A stretch of DNA of 5,676 bases from Geothrix sp. (lineage in GTDB: Bacteria; Acidobacteriota; Holophagae; Holophagales; Holophagaceae): NCBI GenBank assembly GCA_023701165.1, contig JAMPXL010000093.1, positions 1 through 5,676 of the forward strand. The letters run 5' to 3'. Every line of letters begins with the position of its first letter. Within the stretch, counting starts at the first letter, position 1. The position numbers and the translations under genes were made by a program. Positions 1-5,542 of the stretch are shown piece after piece. The notes under the pieces are model-generated. The model worked only from the letters and a program-made list of their open reading frames with translations, was not told where the DNA came from and made no database searches.

Positions 1-117
1 GCCTTTCTGCTCCACCTGCTGGCCCGTGGGCTGGGGAACAGGAACCTGGGCCATGAGTGAGCCGCCGATGAAACCGGTCGCCATGAGAAAGGCCACGCGC
101 TTTGAGAGGTTGGACAT
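1..117 (-). CDS. N-terminus of an exported protein of unknown function (partial)
   Basis: The frame reads leftward from an ATG at 117-115 and stays open to base 1, giving the first 39 residues. They begin MSNLSKRVAFLMATG and continue FIGGSLMAQVPVPQPTG. This is a typical signal peptide: a positive n-region (K6, R7), a hydrophobic core at about residues 8-22, and a likely cleavage after A23 (LMA|Q). A Pro/Gln-rich stretch follows. An AGGAG ribosome binding site lies on the minus strand at 127-123, five bases before the ATG, and decides this start. The mature protein would be periplasmic, outer-membrane or secreted. Nothing identifies a family. It is divergent from the exporter operon, so a link to it (for example as an outer-membrane partner) is only speculation. 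Confidence 0.72.
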   Translation of the reverse strand, partial: MSNLSKRVAFLMATGFIGGSLMAQVPVPQPTGQQVEQKG

Positions 118-170
118 GGGTGCTCCTGGTGCGGCCTGGCCGCGAAGGGGAATCGTCCCGGAACGGCCTC

Positions 171-188
171 ATGCCGCCCGCGTGCCAA
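171..188 (-). promoter_or_regulatory. possible sigma-54 (-24/-12) promoter for the leftward gene
   Basis: Read on the minus strand this is TTGGCACGCGGGCGGCAT. The -24 part (TTGGCACG) fits the sigma-54 consensus perfectly and the -12 GC sits at the right spacing. The usual TT before that GC is CG here, so the -12 half is weak. It lies about 55 bases upstream of the leftward start codon. In GC-rich DNA such a match could be chance, and no enhancer-binding site was recognised. Confidence 0.22.
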
Positions 189-205
189 TCCACAACCTCT
201 TTAGG

Positions 206-220
206 CCCCATCCGTTGGGG
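206..220. other. short hairpin next to the element
   Basis: CCCCA (206-210) and TGGGG (216-220) form a 5-bp stem around the loop TCCGT. No T-run follows on either strand, so it is not a standard terminator. It lies just outside the left end of the putative mobile element and could be an operator or chance structure. Confidence 0.3.
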
Positions 221-225
221 AAGGT

Positions 226-228
226 TTA
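226..228. repeat. TTA flanking repeat, left copy (putative target-site duplication)
   Basis: TTA directly abuts the left terminal repeat and recurs directly after the right one at 698-700. Keeping only one copy and removing the element joins GGT, TTA and AACC into the palindrome GGTTTAAACC. Three bases alone are weak evidence, but the restored palindrome supports an insertion. Confidence 0.5.
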
Positions 229-247
229 GAGTGCCTTACAAAATCCC
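229..247 (+). repeat. left terminal inverted repeat
   Basis: GAGTGCCTTACAAAATCCC. Compared with the reverse complement of the right end it differs at two positions, 237 (T instead of A) and 244 (T instead of C). The outer seven bases GAGTGCC match exactly. Confidence 0.65.
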
Positions 248-258
248 GACGAGACTGC

Positions 259-436
259 GAGAAAGCCAGGTGGGATGCACCGGAAGGAAGGGCCCGCAGG
301 GCGATGCGGGACATCGTTCACCATCCGCGAAGCAGATAGGGCCGCATCGGCGCAGCCGATGGCGGGGGCGGAGCCCCGAGGGCTGAAAGCCCGAACCAGG
401 GGCCCTGACGCCGCGGGGCGCCCACCTGGCTTTCTC
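259..436. repeat. perfect 16-bp long-range inverted repeat enclosing four hairpins
   Basis: GAGAAAGCCAGGTGGG (259-274) has its exact reverse complement at 421-436. The 146-base loop holds four perfect hairpins in a row: 293-310 (CCCGCA/TGCGGG, 6-nt loop), 345-361 (CATCGGC/GCCGATG, loop GCA), 365-377 (GGGGC/GCCCC, loop GGA) and 380-392 (GGGCT/AGCCC, loop GAA). The long arm and the nested short arms give a multi-branched fold that DNA or RNA could adopt. A 16-bp perfect match at this distance is very unlikely by chance. The short stems alone would not be remarkable in GC-rich sequence. Confidence 0.7.
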
Positions 437-460
437 CCTCTGGGCGAAGGGGCGGCGGGG

Positions 461-545
461 AGGCTCCACCTCCGCGAGCCTGCGAGCGGGAGGGCCCCTG
501 CGGGGCAGGGCCCATCAGGTGGAGGGCGATGCCGCGTCACCTCCA
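461..545. other. three consecutive hairpins inside the element
   Basis: AGGCTC/GAGCCT pair at 461-466 with 476-481. A 9-bp stem with one bulged C pairs 492-501 with 505-513 (GGGCCCCTGC against GCAGGGCCC, loop GGG). TGGAGG/CCTCCA pair at 520-525 with 540-545. No T-run follows any of them. The arm at 492-500 can also pair perfectly with CAGGGGCCC at 397-405, so two folds compete. Confidence 0.45.
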
Positions 546-551
546 GCTATC

Positions 552-627
552 GCGGCGCTGTGCGCCGCTCCTGCTCGCCTTCGGCTCGCAGAGCCGGAGC
601 CTCCGTCGCGCGTAGTGCCCGCTACGC
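552..627. other. row of three evenly spaced hairpins inside the element
   Basis: Perfect stems occur at 552-568 (GCGGCGC/GCGCCGC, loop TGT), 582-596 (CGGCTC/GAGCCG, loop GCA) and 610-627 (GCGTAG/CTACGC, 6-nt loop). Their starts are 30 and 28 bases apart. This could be part of a structured RNA or a set of protein-binding or transposase-recognition hairpins. No function is known. Confidence 0.45.
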
Positions 628-678
628 CTCCTCGCGTTCCTCGCCTCGCTCGCCCGGCGCCACTCGCGCGGCCCCGTG

Positions 679-697
679 GGGGTTTTGTTAGGCACTC
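679..697 (-). repeat. right terminal inverted repeat
   Basis: GGGGTTTTGTTAGGCACTC, the inverted partner of 229-247 with 17 of 19 positions matching. The GTTAGGC core resembles the end of integron attC sites, but the partner repeat is far too distant for a normal attC. Confidence 0.65.
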
Positions 698-700
698 TTA
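698..700. repeat. TTA flanking repeat, right copy (putative target-site duplication)
   Basis: TTA directly follows the right terminal repeat and equals the three bases (226-228) before the left one. It is followed by AACC, which completes the palindromic empty site GGTTTAAACC. Confidence 0.5.
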
Positions 701-887
701 AACCCGTTTTTGTGGTTTGTTGCCTCAGGCCTGTGGCGGGACGCCACACCGGGGCCTCCGGGCGCTGGCCGGTCCCCGCCAGCTGGCGGCCGGTATCCTC
801 CGGGGCCCCCGCTAAACGGCCCCAGACTGGGCCCGTAGGCCATCCATCATCCCGGCAGGTCCGGCGTCTTTCCCATCAGGGGGGTTC
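701..887 (+). promoter_or_regulatory. leader region of the exporter operon with palindromic sites
   Basis: This stretch lies between the putative element and the adaptor gene and should hold the operon promoter if transcription starts here. No convincing -35/-10 pair was found. Two strong symmetric sites are present: TGTGGCGGGACGCCACA (732-748, 7-bp arms, 3-bp centre) and CCGCCAGCTGGCGG (776-789, perfect 14-bp palindrome). Both contain TGGCGG, so they could be repeated operator half-sites. A weaker stem GGCCC/GGGCC lies at 818-833. A ribosome binding site, AGGGGGGT (878-885), stands just before the ATG at 888. Confidence 0.4.
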
Positions 888-2108
888 ATGAAGAAGCGGT
901 GGGTCATCGTCTCCGTGGCCGGAGCCGCCTTGGCGGCCGGCATGTTCTTCACCCTCAGGGGCAGCGACGGCAAGGGCAAAAAGGCGGAAGCCAGCACGCC
1001 CTTCCGGCTTGGGAAAGTCCAAGCCGAGGACCTTCAGGTCAGCGTCCGCGAAGTGGGAGTGGTGGACCCACTCACCAAGGTGGAGGTGAAGTCCACCGTC
1101 TCCGGCCGCATCGTGGGCCTGAAGGTCCGCGAGGGCGCCGCCGTGAGGGCCGGTGAGGTGCTGGCCGAGGTGGAACCCGACGTGAACCAGGCCCAGACTC
1201 TGTCCGATGTGCAGGGCAGCGTGTCCCAGGCCCGTCTCAGTTTCCAGAACGCCGACCGGGAGTTCGCCCAGCAGGCCGCCCTCTTCAAGGCCGGCCTCGT
1301 CTCCGAGCAGACCCACCGCGACGCCCTCACCAGGCGAAACCTCGCGGAAGAGGTCTTCAAGAGCGCCCAGACCCGCTACCAGATCGTGGAGGACCGCGGC
1401 ATCCCCATCAGCGGCAACGCCTCCACCCAGAAGGCCCGCGTCACCGCCCCCATGAACGGCGTGGTCATCAAGAAGGGCGTGGAGCTGGGCGACACCATCA
1501 CCTCCGGCGTCAGCTCCTTCAATGCGGGCACCGTGGTGTTCACCGTGGCGGATCTGGCCTCGCTCATCGTGAAAGTGAACCTCAACGAGGTGGACATCGC
1601 CAAGGTGAAGGTCGGCCAGGCCGTCCGCATCACCCTGGACGCCTATCCCCAGCGCGCATTCACCGGCAAGGTGCGCTTCGTGGCTCCGGCCGCGGAGCTG
1701 GTGGAGAAGATCAAGGTCTTCAAGGTGGAGGTGGGTCTGGACGAGCTAACCGAGGCCTTCAAGACGGGCATGAGCGCCAACGTGGAGATCCTGGGCGAAA
1801 AGCGGGACAAGGCCGTGAGCGTGCCCCTCGAGTCCCTCCAGCGGCGGGATGGCCAGACTGTCGTCTACCGGCTGAAGGAGAACCTCACGCCCCAGGACCT
1901 GGCGAAGGCCAAGGAGGGCCTGACGGGCCGGGGCAAGTTCATCTGGCTTTCCGACCACTGGAAGGAGTTCTTCGACGTCGTGCCCGTCAAGGCGGGCATC
2001 GCCACCCTGGAGCGCGTGGAGATCCTGTCGGGCCTCAAGGCCAACGACCAGGTGAGCCTCGAAGACCCCAGCAAGCGGAAAGTCGAGAAGGACGATGAAA
2101 ACAATTGA
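888..2108 (+). CDS. MacA-like periplasmic adaptor (membrane fusion protein) of an ABC exporter
   Basis: This 406-residue protein bridges an inner-membrane ABC pump and an outer-membrane channel. Residues 5-23 are an N-terminal membrane anchor or signal, after MKKR. The first lipoyl half is about 63-98 (VSGRIVGLKVREGAAVRAGE). A helical hairpin spans about 99-168, with a tip segment ALFKAGLVSEQTH (131-143) like the TolC-contacting tips of this family. The second lipoyl half is about 182-205 (ARVTAPMNGVVIKKGVELGD), followed by beta-barrel and membrane-proximal domains. A hydrophilic insertion at about 331-362 interrupts the last domain. The tail is Lys/Glu-rich. The AGGGGGG ribosome binding site at 878-884 supports the start. 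The ATPase begins 111 nt downstream, followed by two permeases, which places it as their adaptor. Family and role are clear; substrate is unknown. It could also be described as an HlyD/RND-type adaptor, but its neighbours are ABC genes. Confidence 0.93.
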   Translation: MKKRWVIVSVAGAALAAGMFFTLRGSDGKGKKAEASTPFRLGKVQAEDLQVSVREVGVVDPLTKVEVKSTVSGRIVGLKVREGAAVRAGEVLAEVEPDVNQAQTLSDVQGSVSQARLSFQNADREFAQQAALFKAGLVSEQTHRDALTRRNLAEEVFKSAQTRYQIVEDRGIPISGNASTQKARVTAPMNGVVIKKGVELGDTITSGVSSFNAGTVVFTVADLASLIVKVNLNEVDIAKVKVGQAVRITLDAYPQRAFTGKVRFVAPAAELVEKIKVFKVEVGLDELTEAFKTGMSANVEILGEKRDKAVSVPLESLQRRDGQTVVYRLKENLTPQDLAKAKEGLTGRGKFIWLSDHWKEFFDVVPVKAGIATLERVEILSGLKANDQVSLEDPSKRKVEKDDENN

Positions 2109-2115
2109 TGTTCCA

Positions 2116-2156
2116 CGGGGGGACCGCCTGCTCACTCTGCCCGCGATGTCCCCCCG
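2116..2156 (+). promoter_or_regulatory. strong stem-loop between adaptor and ATPase genes
   Basis: CGGGGGGAC (2116-2124) and GTCCCCCCG (2148-2156) form a perfect 9-bp stem with a 23-nt loop, starting 8 bases after the adaptor stop. It is not followed by T residues but by a C-rich, G-poor stretch up to about 2190. It is therefore not an intrinsic terminator. It could be an mRNA processing or stability element, or together with the C-rich tract a Rho-dependent attenuation point that lowers expression of the downstream genes. That role is inference. Confidence 0.45.
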
Positions 2157-2219
2157 CACCCCCGCCCCCCCAGTCGGCCTCCGCCTCCCCAGGACCTCAG
2201 CGACTCTCCAGGTGCCTCC

Positions 2220-2969
2220 ATGTCCAGCATCATCCAGACCCAGGGCCTGACCAAGGTCTACGGCGCCAACGGCACGGCGGTCCACGCGCTGCGGGGCATC
2301 GACTTCGAGGTGCAGAAGGGGGAGTTCGTGGCCCTCATCGGCCCTTCGGGCTCCGGCAAGTCCACCCTCATGGCCATCCTGGGCTGCCTGGACCTGCCCA
2401 CCGCCGGCACCTACACCCTGGACGGCCATGCGGTCCAGGGTCTCTCGGGCGGTGAATTGGCGCGGATCCGCAATGAGAAGGTGGGCTTCGTCTTCCAGAG
2501 CTACAACCTGCTGCCCAAGGCGAGCATCGCCCGCAACGTCGAGCTGCCCATGCTCTACGCCGGCGTGGGCCGCAAGGAGCGCCGCGAGCGGGCCCTGGCC
2601 CTGCTCGAAAAGGTGGGCATCGCCGACAAGGCCGACAAGCTGCCGGGGACGCTCTCCGGCGGCCAGAGGCAGCGCGTCGCCGTGGCCCGCGCCTTGGCCA
2701 ACGGGCCCGCCCTGCTGCTGGCGGACGAACCCACGGGCGCCCTGGATTCCAGGACCGGCGCCGAAGTGCTCGACCTCTTCCGGGAACTGCACAGCCAGGG
2801 CAACACCCTGCTGCTGGTGACCCACGATCCCTCCATCGCCGCCCTGGCGGAACGGCGCGTGGAGATCAGGGATGGCGAAGTCGTGAGGGGTGGCGAGGAA
2901 GAGGACCTGATGCCCTCTTCCTCGCCGGCCACCCATCCGACTGAGCATCATGCCGGAGCGGATCGATGA
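2220..2969 (+). CDS. ABC exporter ATPase of the MacB/LolD class
   Basis: This 249-residue cytoplasmic ATPase has every motif intact: Walker [10 protein letters not shown] (41-49), Q-loop Q93, signature LSGGQ (145-149), Walker B LLLADE (165-170), D-loop GALD (173-176) and switch histidine H202. DEPTGALDS is typical of ATPases that serve MacB, LolCDE and FtsX-type permeases. These act by mechanotransmission from the inner membrane. The ATPase is a separate protein, not fused to a permease as in E. coli MacB. The start is supported by AGGTG (2210-2214), five bases before the ATG. The C-terminus has about 28 extra residues beyond the fold: a Glu run, then Ser/Pro/His-rich sequence, probably disordered. 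The TGA overlaps the next ATG (ATGA), implying coupled translation. Family assignment is firm; pairing with the downstream permeases is strongly supported by overlap. Confidence 0.96.
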   Translation: MSSIIQTQGLTKVYGANGTAVHALRGIDFEVQKGEFVALIGPSGSGKSTLMAILGCLDLPTAGTYTLDGHAVQGLSGGELARIRNEKVGFVFQSYNLLPKASIARNVELPMLYAGVGRKERRERALALLEKVGIADKADKLPGTLSGGQRQRVAVARALANGPALLLADEPTGALDSRTGAEVLDLFRELHSQGNTLLLVTHDPSIAALAERRVEIRDGEVVRGGEEEDLMPSSSPATHPTEHHAGADR

Positions 2970-4213
2970 CTTCGGGCGCCTTCCGCGAGCGCATGCTCGG
3001 AGCCTGGGTGGAGATCCGGGAGAACCTGGGCTGCGCCATCCTCCAGGCCCTGGGGGTCATGCTGGGCGTGGCCTCAGTGCTGGGCGGGTTCTCCATCTCC
3101 GACAGCCAGCGCAAGCGGGCCGACGAGATGTACGTGAAGATGGGCGGCCTCGACAAGCTGAACCTCCAGCCCAAGGCCGCCGTGCGCGACGGGCGCCCCA
3201 CCGCCCTGCAGCAGGCCAACCTGGGGCTCCGGGACGCGGATGCGGTGGGCGGCGAGGCCCTCAATGCTGGCGCCATCCAGGGAGTGAGCCGGCAGAGGAA
3301 TGCCCGCTCACGGGTGGTTTCGGCCTACGGGGATCAGGACCGCCCGATCAGCGGCATCGGCGGCGACTTCATCCCCGCCAACGGCTACGAGGTGGCCCTG
3401 GGCCGCGGCTTCTCCAACGCCGAGATGGAATCCGGCGCCCCCGTGGCCATCCTCGGCACCGAAGCCGCCGAGATCTTCTTTCCCAAGGGCGATGCCGTGG
3501 GCCAGGTCCTGCGCATCGGGGACATCCCCGTCACCGTCATCGGCACCTTCAAGGAGCGGGTCTTCCGGTTCCGGGAAAACCAGCGCAACCAGTTCCGATG
3601 GCGCAACCGCATCATCGCCGTCCCCGCGAACCTGGTGCAGCGGCGCATGAACGGCGATGCCTACCGCCGCGTGGACCGCGTCACCTTCCGCATCCCCGAC
3701 CTGAACGTGATGGGCGCCTTCGCCCGGCAGCTCTCCGACCTCGTGAAGGCCAACCACCGGCTGCAGGAGGATTTCCGCCTCGACGACGTGGCCGCCCGCA
3801 TCCGGCGCCGGAACAGCCAGGGCGATGCCTACGACATCATCTTCATGCTCTCGGGCGTGCTGGCCCTCGTGGGCGGCGGCATCGTCAACGTGAACATCCA
3901 GATGGCCGGCCTCAAAGAGCGCGTCCGCGAAGTGGGGGTGAAGATGGCCATCGGGGCCTCGGGCGTGGAGATCTTCAAGAGCTTCATGACCGAATCCCTC
4001 CTGCTCACCGCCCTGGGCGGCCTGGCCGGGCTGCTGTTCGGCGTCGGGTTCTCCTGGGTCATCACCAAGAGCATCGGCAGTCCGCTCCACATGACCCCTG
4101 CCAGCTTCCTCTGGGCCTATGCGATGGCGGCCGTCTTCGGCTTCCTCTTCGCCCTGTATCCGGCCTGGAAGGCCTCACGGCTGTCTCCGATGGAGGCCCT
4201 GCGCTATGAGTGA
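2966..4213 (+). CDS. FtsX/MacB-type ABC permease, first of two
   Basis: This 415-residue inner-membrane protein has MacB permease topology. Membrane helix 1 is about 21-43. A large periplasmic domain (about 45-288) follows, then helices at about 291-311, 344-367 and 379-398. The family marks are REVGVKMAIGAS (321-332), in the coupling region that contacts the ATPase, and the ending YPAWKASRLSPMEALRYE (398-415). An Arg-rich stretch (198-215) in the periplasmic domain stands out. The start overlaps the ATPase stop by 4 nt, and GGAG (2955-2958) lies seven bases upstream. It should pair with the next gene's permease as a heterodimer driven by the ATPase and joined to the adaptor. The substrate (antibiotic, peptide, lipid or lipoprotein) cannot be told. 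A LolC/E-like lipoprotein role is less likely because an adaptor is present. Confidence 0.93.
   Translation: MTSGAFRERMLGAWVEIRENLGCAILQALGVMLGVASVLGGFSISDSQRKRADEMYVKMGGLDKLNLQPKAAVRDGRPTALQQANLGLRDADAVGGEALNAGAIQGVSRQRNARSRVVSAYGDQDRPISGIGGDFIPANGYEVALGRGFSNAEMESGAPVAILGTEAAEIFFPKGDAVGQVLRIGDIPVTVIGTFKERVFRFRENQRNQFRWRNRIIAVPANLVQRRMNGDAYRRVDRVTFRIPDLNVMGAFARQLSDLVKANHRLQEDFRLDDVAARIRRRNSQGDAYDIIFMLSGVLALVGGGIVNVNIQMAGLKERVREVGVKMAIGASGVEIFKSFMTESLLLTALGGLAGLLFGVGFSWVITKSIGSPLHMTPASFLWAYAMAAVFGFLFALYPAWKASRLSPMEALRYE
4192..4196 (+). promoter_or_regulatory. ribosome binding site that decides the second permease start
   Basis: GGAGG lies nine bases before the ATG at 4206. The frame is open further upstream to an ATG at 4119, but that start would add 29 Arg/Pro-rich residues read out of frame through the first permease. 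The site therefore fixes the start at 4206. It falls inside the codons for the conserved SPMEALR ending of the first permease. Confidence 0.7.
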
Positions 4214-5519
4214 CCAGACCCTCGTCCTCCGGTCGCCAGGCCCCTCCCTGCTCGACGGGGAGGCCCCGGCACCTCTGGCCAAATCCCGTGGCTTCGGCCC
4301 CGGCATGCTCTGGGAAGTCGTCCGCACAGGGCTCGTGGAGCTCTGGGCCCACAAGGTCCGCAGCCTCCTGACGCTCACCCTGCTCATGCTCGGCGTCTTC
4401 GCCCTGGTGGTGATGACCTCCGTCCTGGACGGGATCATGGACAAGATCACCACCGGCTTCGCCGGCATGAGCTGGGACGGGACGGTGCGCATCGCCCAGA
4501 AGACTCCCGAGAGCGGGGAGGAGCGCAAGCGGTTCAACATGAGCCCCGGCCTGCGCTACGAGGACGTGCCCCGCCTCACCACGCCGCATCCCAAGGTGCT
4601 GGCCTTCCTGCCCCGGGCCCAGCGGACCTCTTCGGTGCGGGTCACCGGGGATACCGAGCGCATCTTCGTCACAGGGGTTTCCCCGGACTATGCCGTCTGG
4701 ATGAACCGCCCCATCGGACTCGGCCGGGGCCTCACCGAGGACGACCAGCGGCGCCGGTCCACCGTGGCGGTGGTGGGCGCCACGCTCGCATCCAAGCTCT
4801 TCAGCGGGGCGGACCCCGTGGGCCGCGACCTGGTGGTGGAGGGCGTGCCCTTCCGCATCGTGGGCGTGCAGGCCCCAGGGCAGATCTTCAACGAGGAGAA
4901 CTACACCGATGCCAATGGCATCCTGATCCCGCTGGAGACCTACATGGACCGCATGGACCCGGCCCACAAGCTGGCCCAGGTCACCGTGAAGCTGCGCAGC
5001 GCCGAGGACATGGGCGAGGTCTCCGCCATGCTGCTGAGCCGCGTCCGCCAGGCCCACCACGGCATCGAGGATGCCGAGATCGTCGACCTGGACGCCGAAG
5101 CGGCCCGAGGCTACCAGAACTTCCTGGAGCAGATGCATGGCTGGAAGGTGGTGCTGCTCAGCCTCGCGGGCACCGTGCTGCTGGTGGGCGGCGTGGGGGT
5201 GCTTTCCGTGATGCTCATCAGCTTCAGCGACCGCCGTTTCGAGATCGGCCTGCGCAAGGCCCTGGGTGCCTCGGACCAGGAGATCTTCATCCAGTTCCTG
5301 CTGGAGGCCGTGGTGCTGGCCGCCATCGGCGCCCTGCTGGGAACGGTCTCGGGCGGCCTGCTCTGCCAGGCCCTCTCCGCCAGCTTCCCCTACGGCCTGG
5401 TCGTGAACCCCATCGGCCTCATCACCGCCTGGGTGGTGGCCCTGGTGCTGGCCGTCGTCTTCGGCCTCTATCCAGCCTTCCGCGCCATGCGCCTCAGCCC
5501 CATGGAGGCCATGCGGTAG
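4206..5519 (+). CDS. FtsX/MacB-type ABC permease, second of two
   Basis: This 437-residue inner-membrane protein has the same plan as its neighbour. A 33-residue Pro/Gly-rich cytoplasmic tail precedes an amphipathic segment and membrane helix 1 (about 53-74). The periplasmic domain is about 75-310, and helices follow at about 315-338, 366-388 and 402-422. Family marks are FEIGLRKALGAS (345-356) in the ATPase-coupling region and YPAFRAMRLSPMEAMR (422-437) at the end. It overlaps the first permease by 8 nt, so the two are probably made in equal amounts. By eye the periplasmic domains differ clearly, so it is not a recent duplicate. The likely role is the partner half of a heterodimeric exporter. 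The start at 4206 was preferred over 4119 because of GGAGG at 4192-4196 and because the extra residues would not resemble the family. Confidence 0.93.
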   Translation: MSDQTLVLRSPGPSLLDGEAPAPLAKSRGFGPGMLWEVVRTGLVELWAHKVRSLLTLTLLMLGVFALVVMTSVLDGIMDKITTGFAGMSWDGTVRIAQKTPESGEERKRFNMSPGLRYEDVPRLTTPHPKVLAFLPRAQRTSSVRVTGDTERIFVTGVSPDYAVWMNRPIGLGRGLTEDDQRRRSTVAVVGATLASKLFSGADPVGRDLVVEGVPFRIVGVQAPGQIFNEENYTDANGILIPLETYMDRMDPAHKLAQVTVKLRSAEDMGEVSAMLLSRVRQAHHGIEDAEIVDLDAEAARGYQNFLEQMHGWKVVLLSLAGTVLLVGGVGVLSVMLISFSDRRFEIGLRKALGASDQEIFIQFLLEAVVLAAIGALLGTVSGGLLCQALSASFPYGLVVNPIGLITAWVVALVLAVVFGLYPAFRAMRLSPMEAMR

Positions 5520-5542
5520 CAGCTGGGCGGTAGGATGGGGGC

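Larger units (their letters stand above)
229..697. mobile_element. MITE-like non-coding element, 469 bp, with terminal inverted repeats and TTA duplication
   Basis: The ends are GAGTGCCTTACAAAATCCC (229-247) and GGGGTTTTGTTAGGCACTC (679-697), which are inverted repeats matching at 17 of 19 positions. TTA flanks both outer borders. No convincing protein is encoded: the open frames inside are short, lie on both strands, have no ribosome binding site, and read as Arg/Pro/Ala-rich noise. There is no transposase, so movement would need an enzyme supplied in trans. Several IS families make 3-bp duplications (for example parts of the IS5 family, often at TNA), but assigning this element to one is inference. 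The interior is unusually rich in hairpins (see separate entries). Alternatives are a structured-RNA locus or a dispersed intergenic repeat family that is not mobile. Confidence 0.6.

Noticed and set aside
226..540. Minus-strand open frame of 104 codons inside the element
   Set aside because: It is Pro/Arg/Ala/Gly-rich, lacks a ribosome binding site, runs through several hairpins and overlaps equally long frames on the other strand, as expected for GC-rich non-coding DNA.
671..690. Intrinsic terminator (CCCCGTGGGGG followed by TTTT)
   Set aside because: A usable loop leaves only about three base pairs, and the T-run is broken by G and belongs to the terminal repeat.
275..691. Plus-strand open frame of 138 codons covering most of the element
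   Set aside because: The product is Arg/Ala/Ser/Pro-rich with no recognisable motif, its start has no clear ribosome binding site, and it ends in the terminal repeat. It is best explained by a lack of stops in GC-rich sequence.
229..697. Integron attC site or gene cassette, because the right end contains GTTAGGC
   Set aside because: The two pairing ends are about 430 bases apart, the left end reads GCCTTAC and not GCCTAAC, no cassette gene is present and no integrase is visible.
1..887. CRISPR array, tRNA or rRNA gene
   Set aside because: No evenly spaced direct repeats of CRISPR length, and no tRNA-like or rRNA-like signatures were seen on either strand.
1746..2951. 401-codon minus-strand open frame opposite the adaptor and ATPase
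   Set aside because: It is the antisense shadow of two clear plus-strand genes, with His/Gly/Gln-rich composition typical of such shadows.
4119..4205. Longer start for the second permease at 4119
   Set aside because: It would add 29 Arg/Pro-rich residues read out of frame through the conserved end of the first permease. The ATG at 4206 has a good ribosome binding site.
2950..4209. 419-codon plus-strand frame starting at 2950
   Set aside because: It overlaps the first permease in another frame and is Arg/Pro/Gly/His-rich. The frame from 2966 has membrane helices and FtsX-family motifs.
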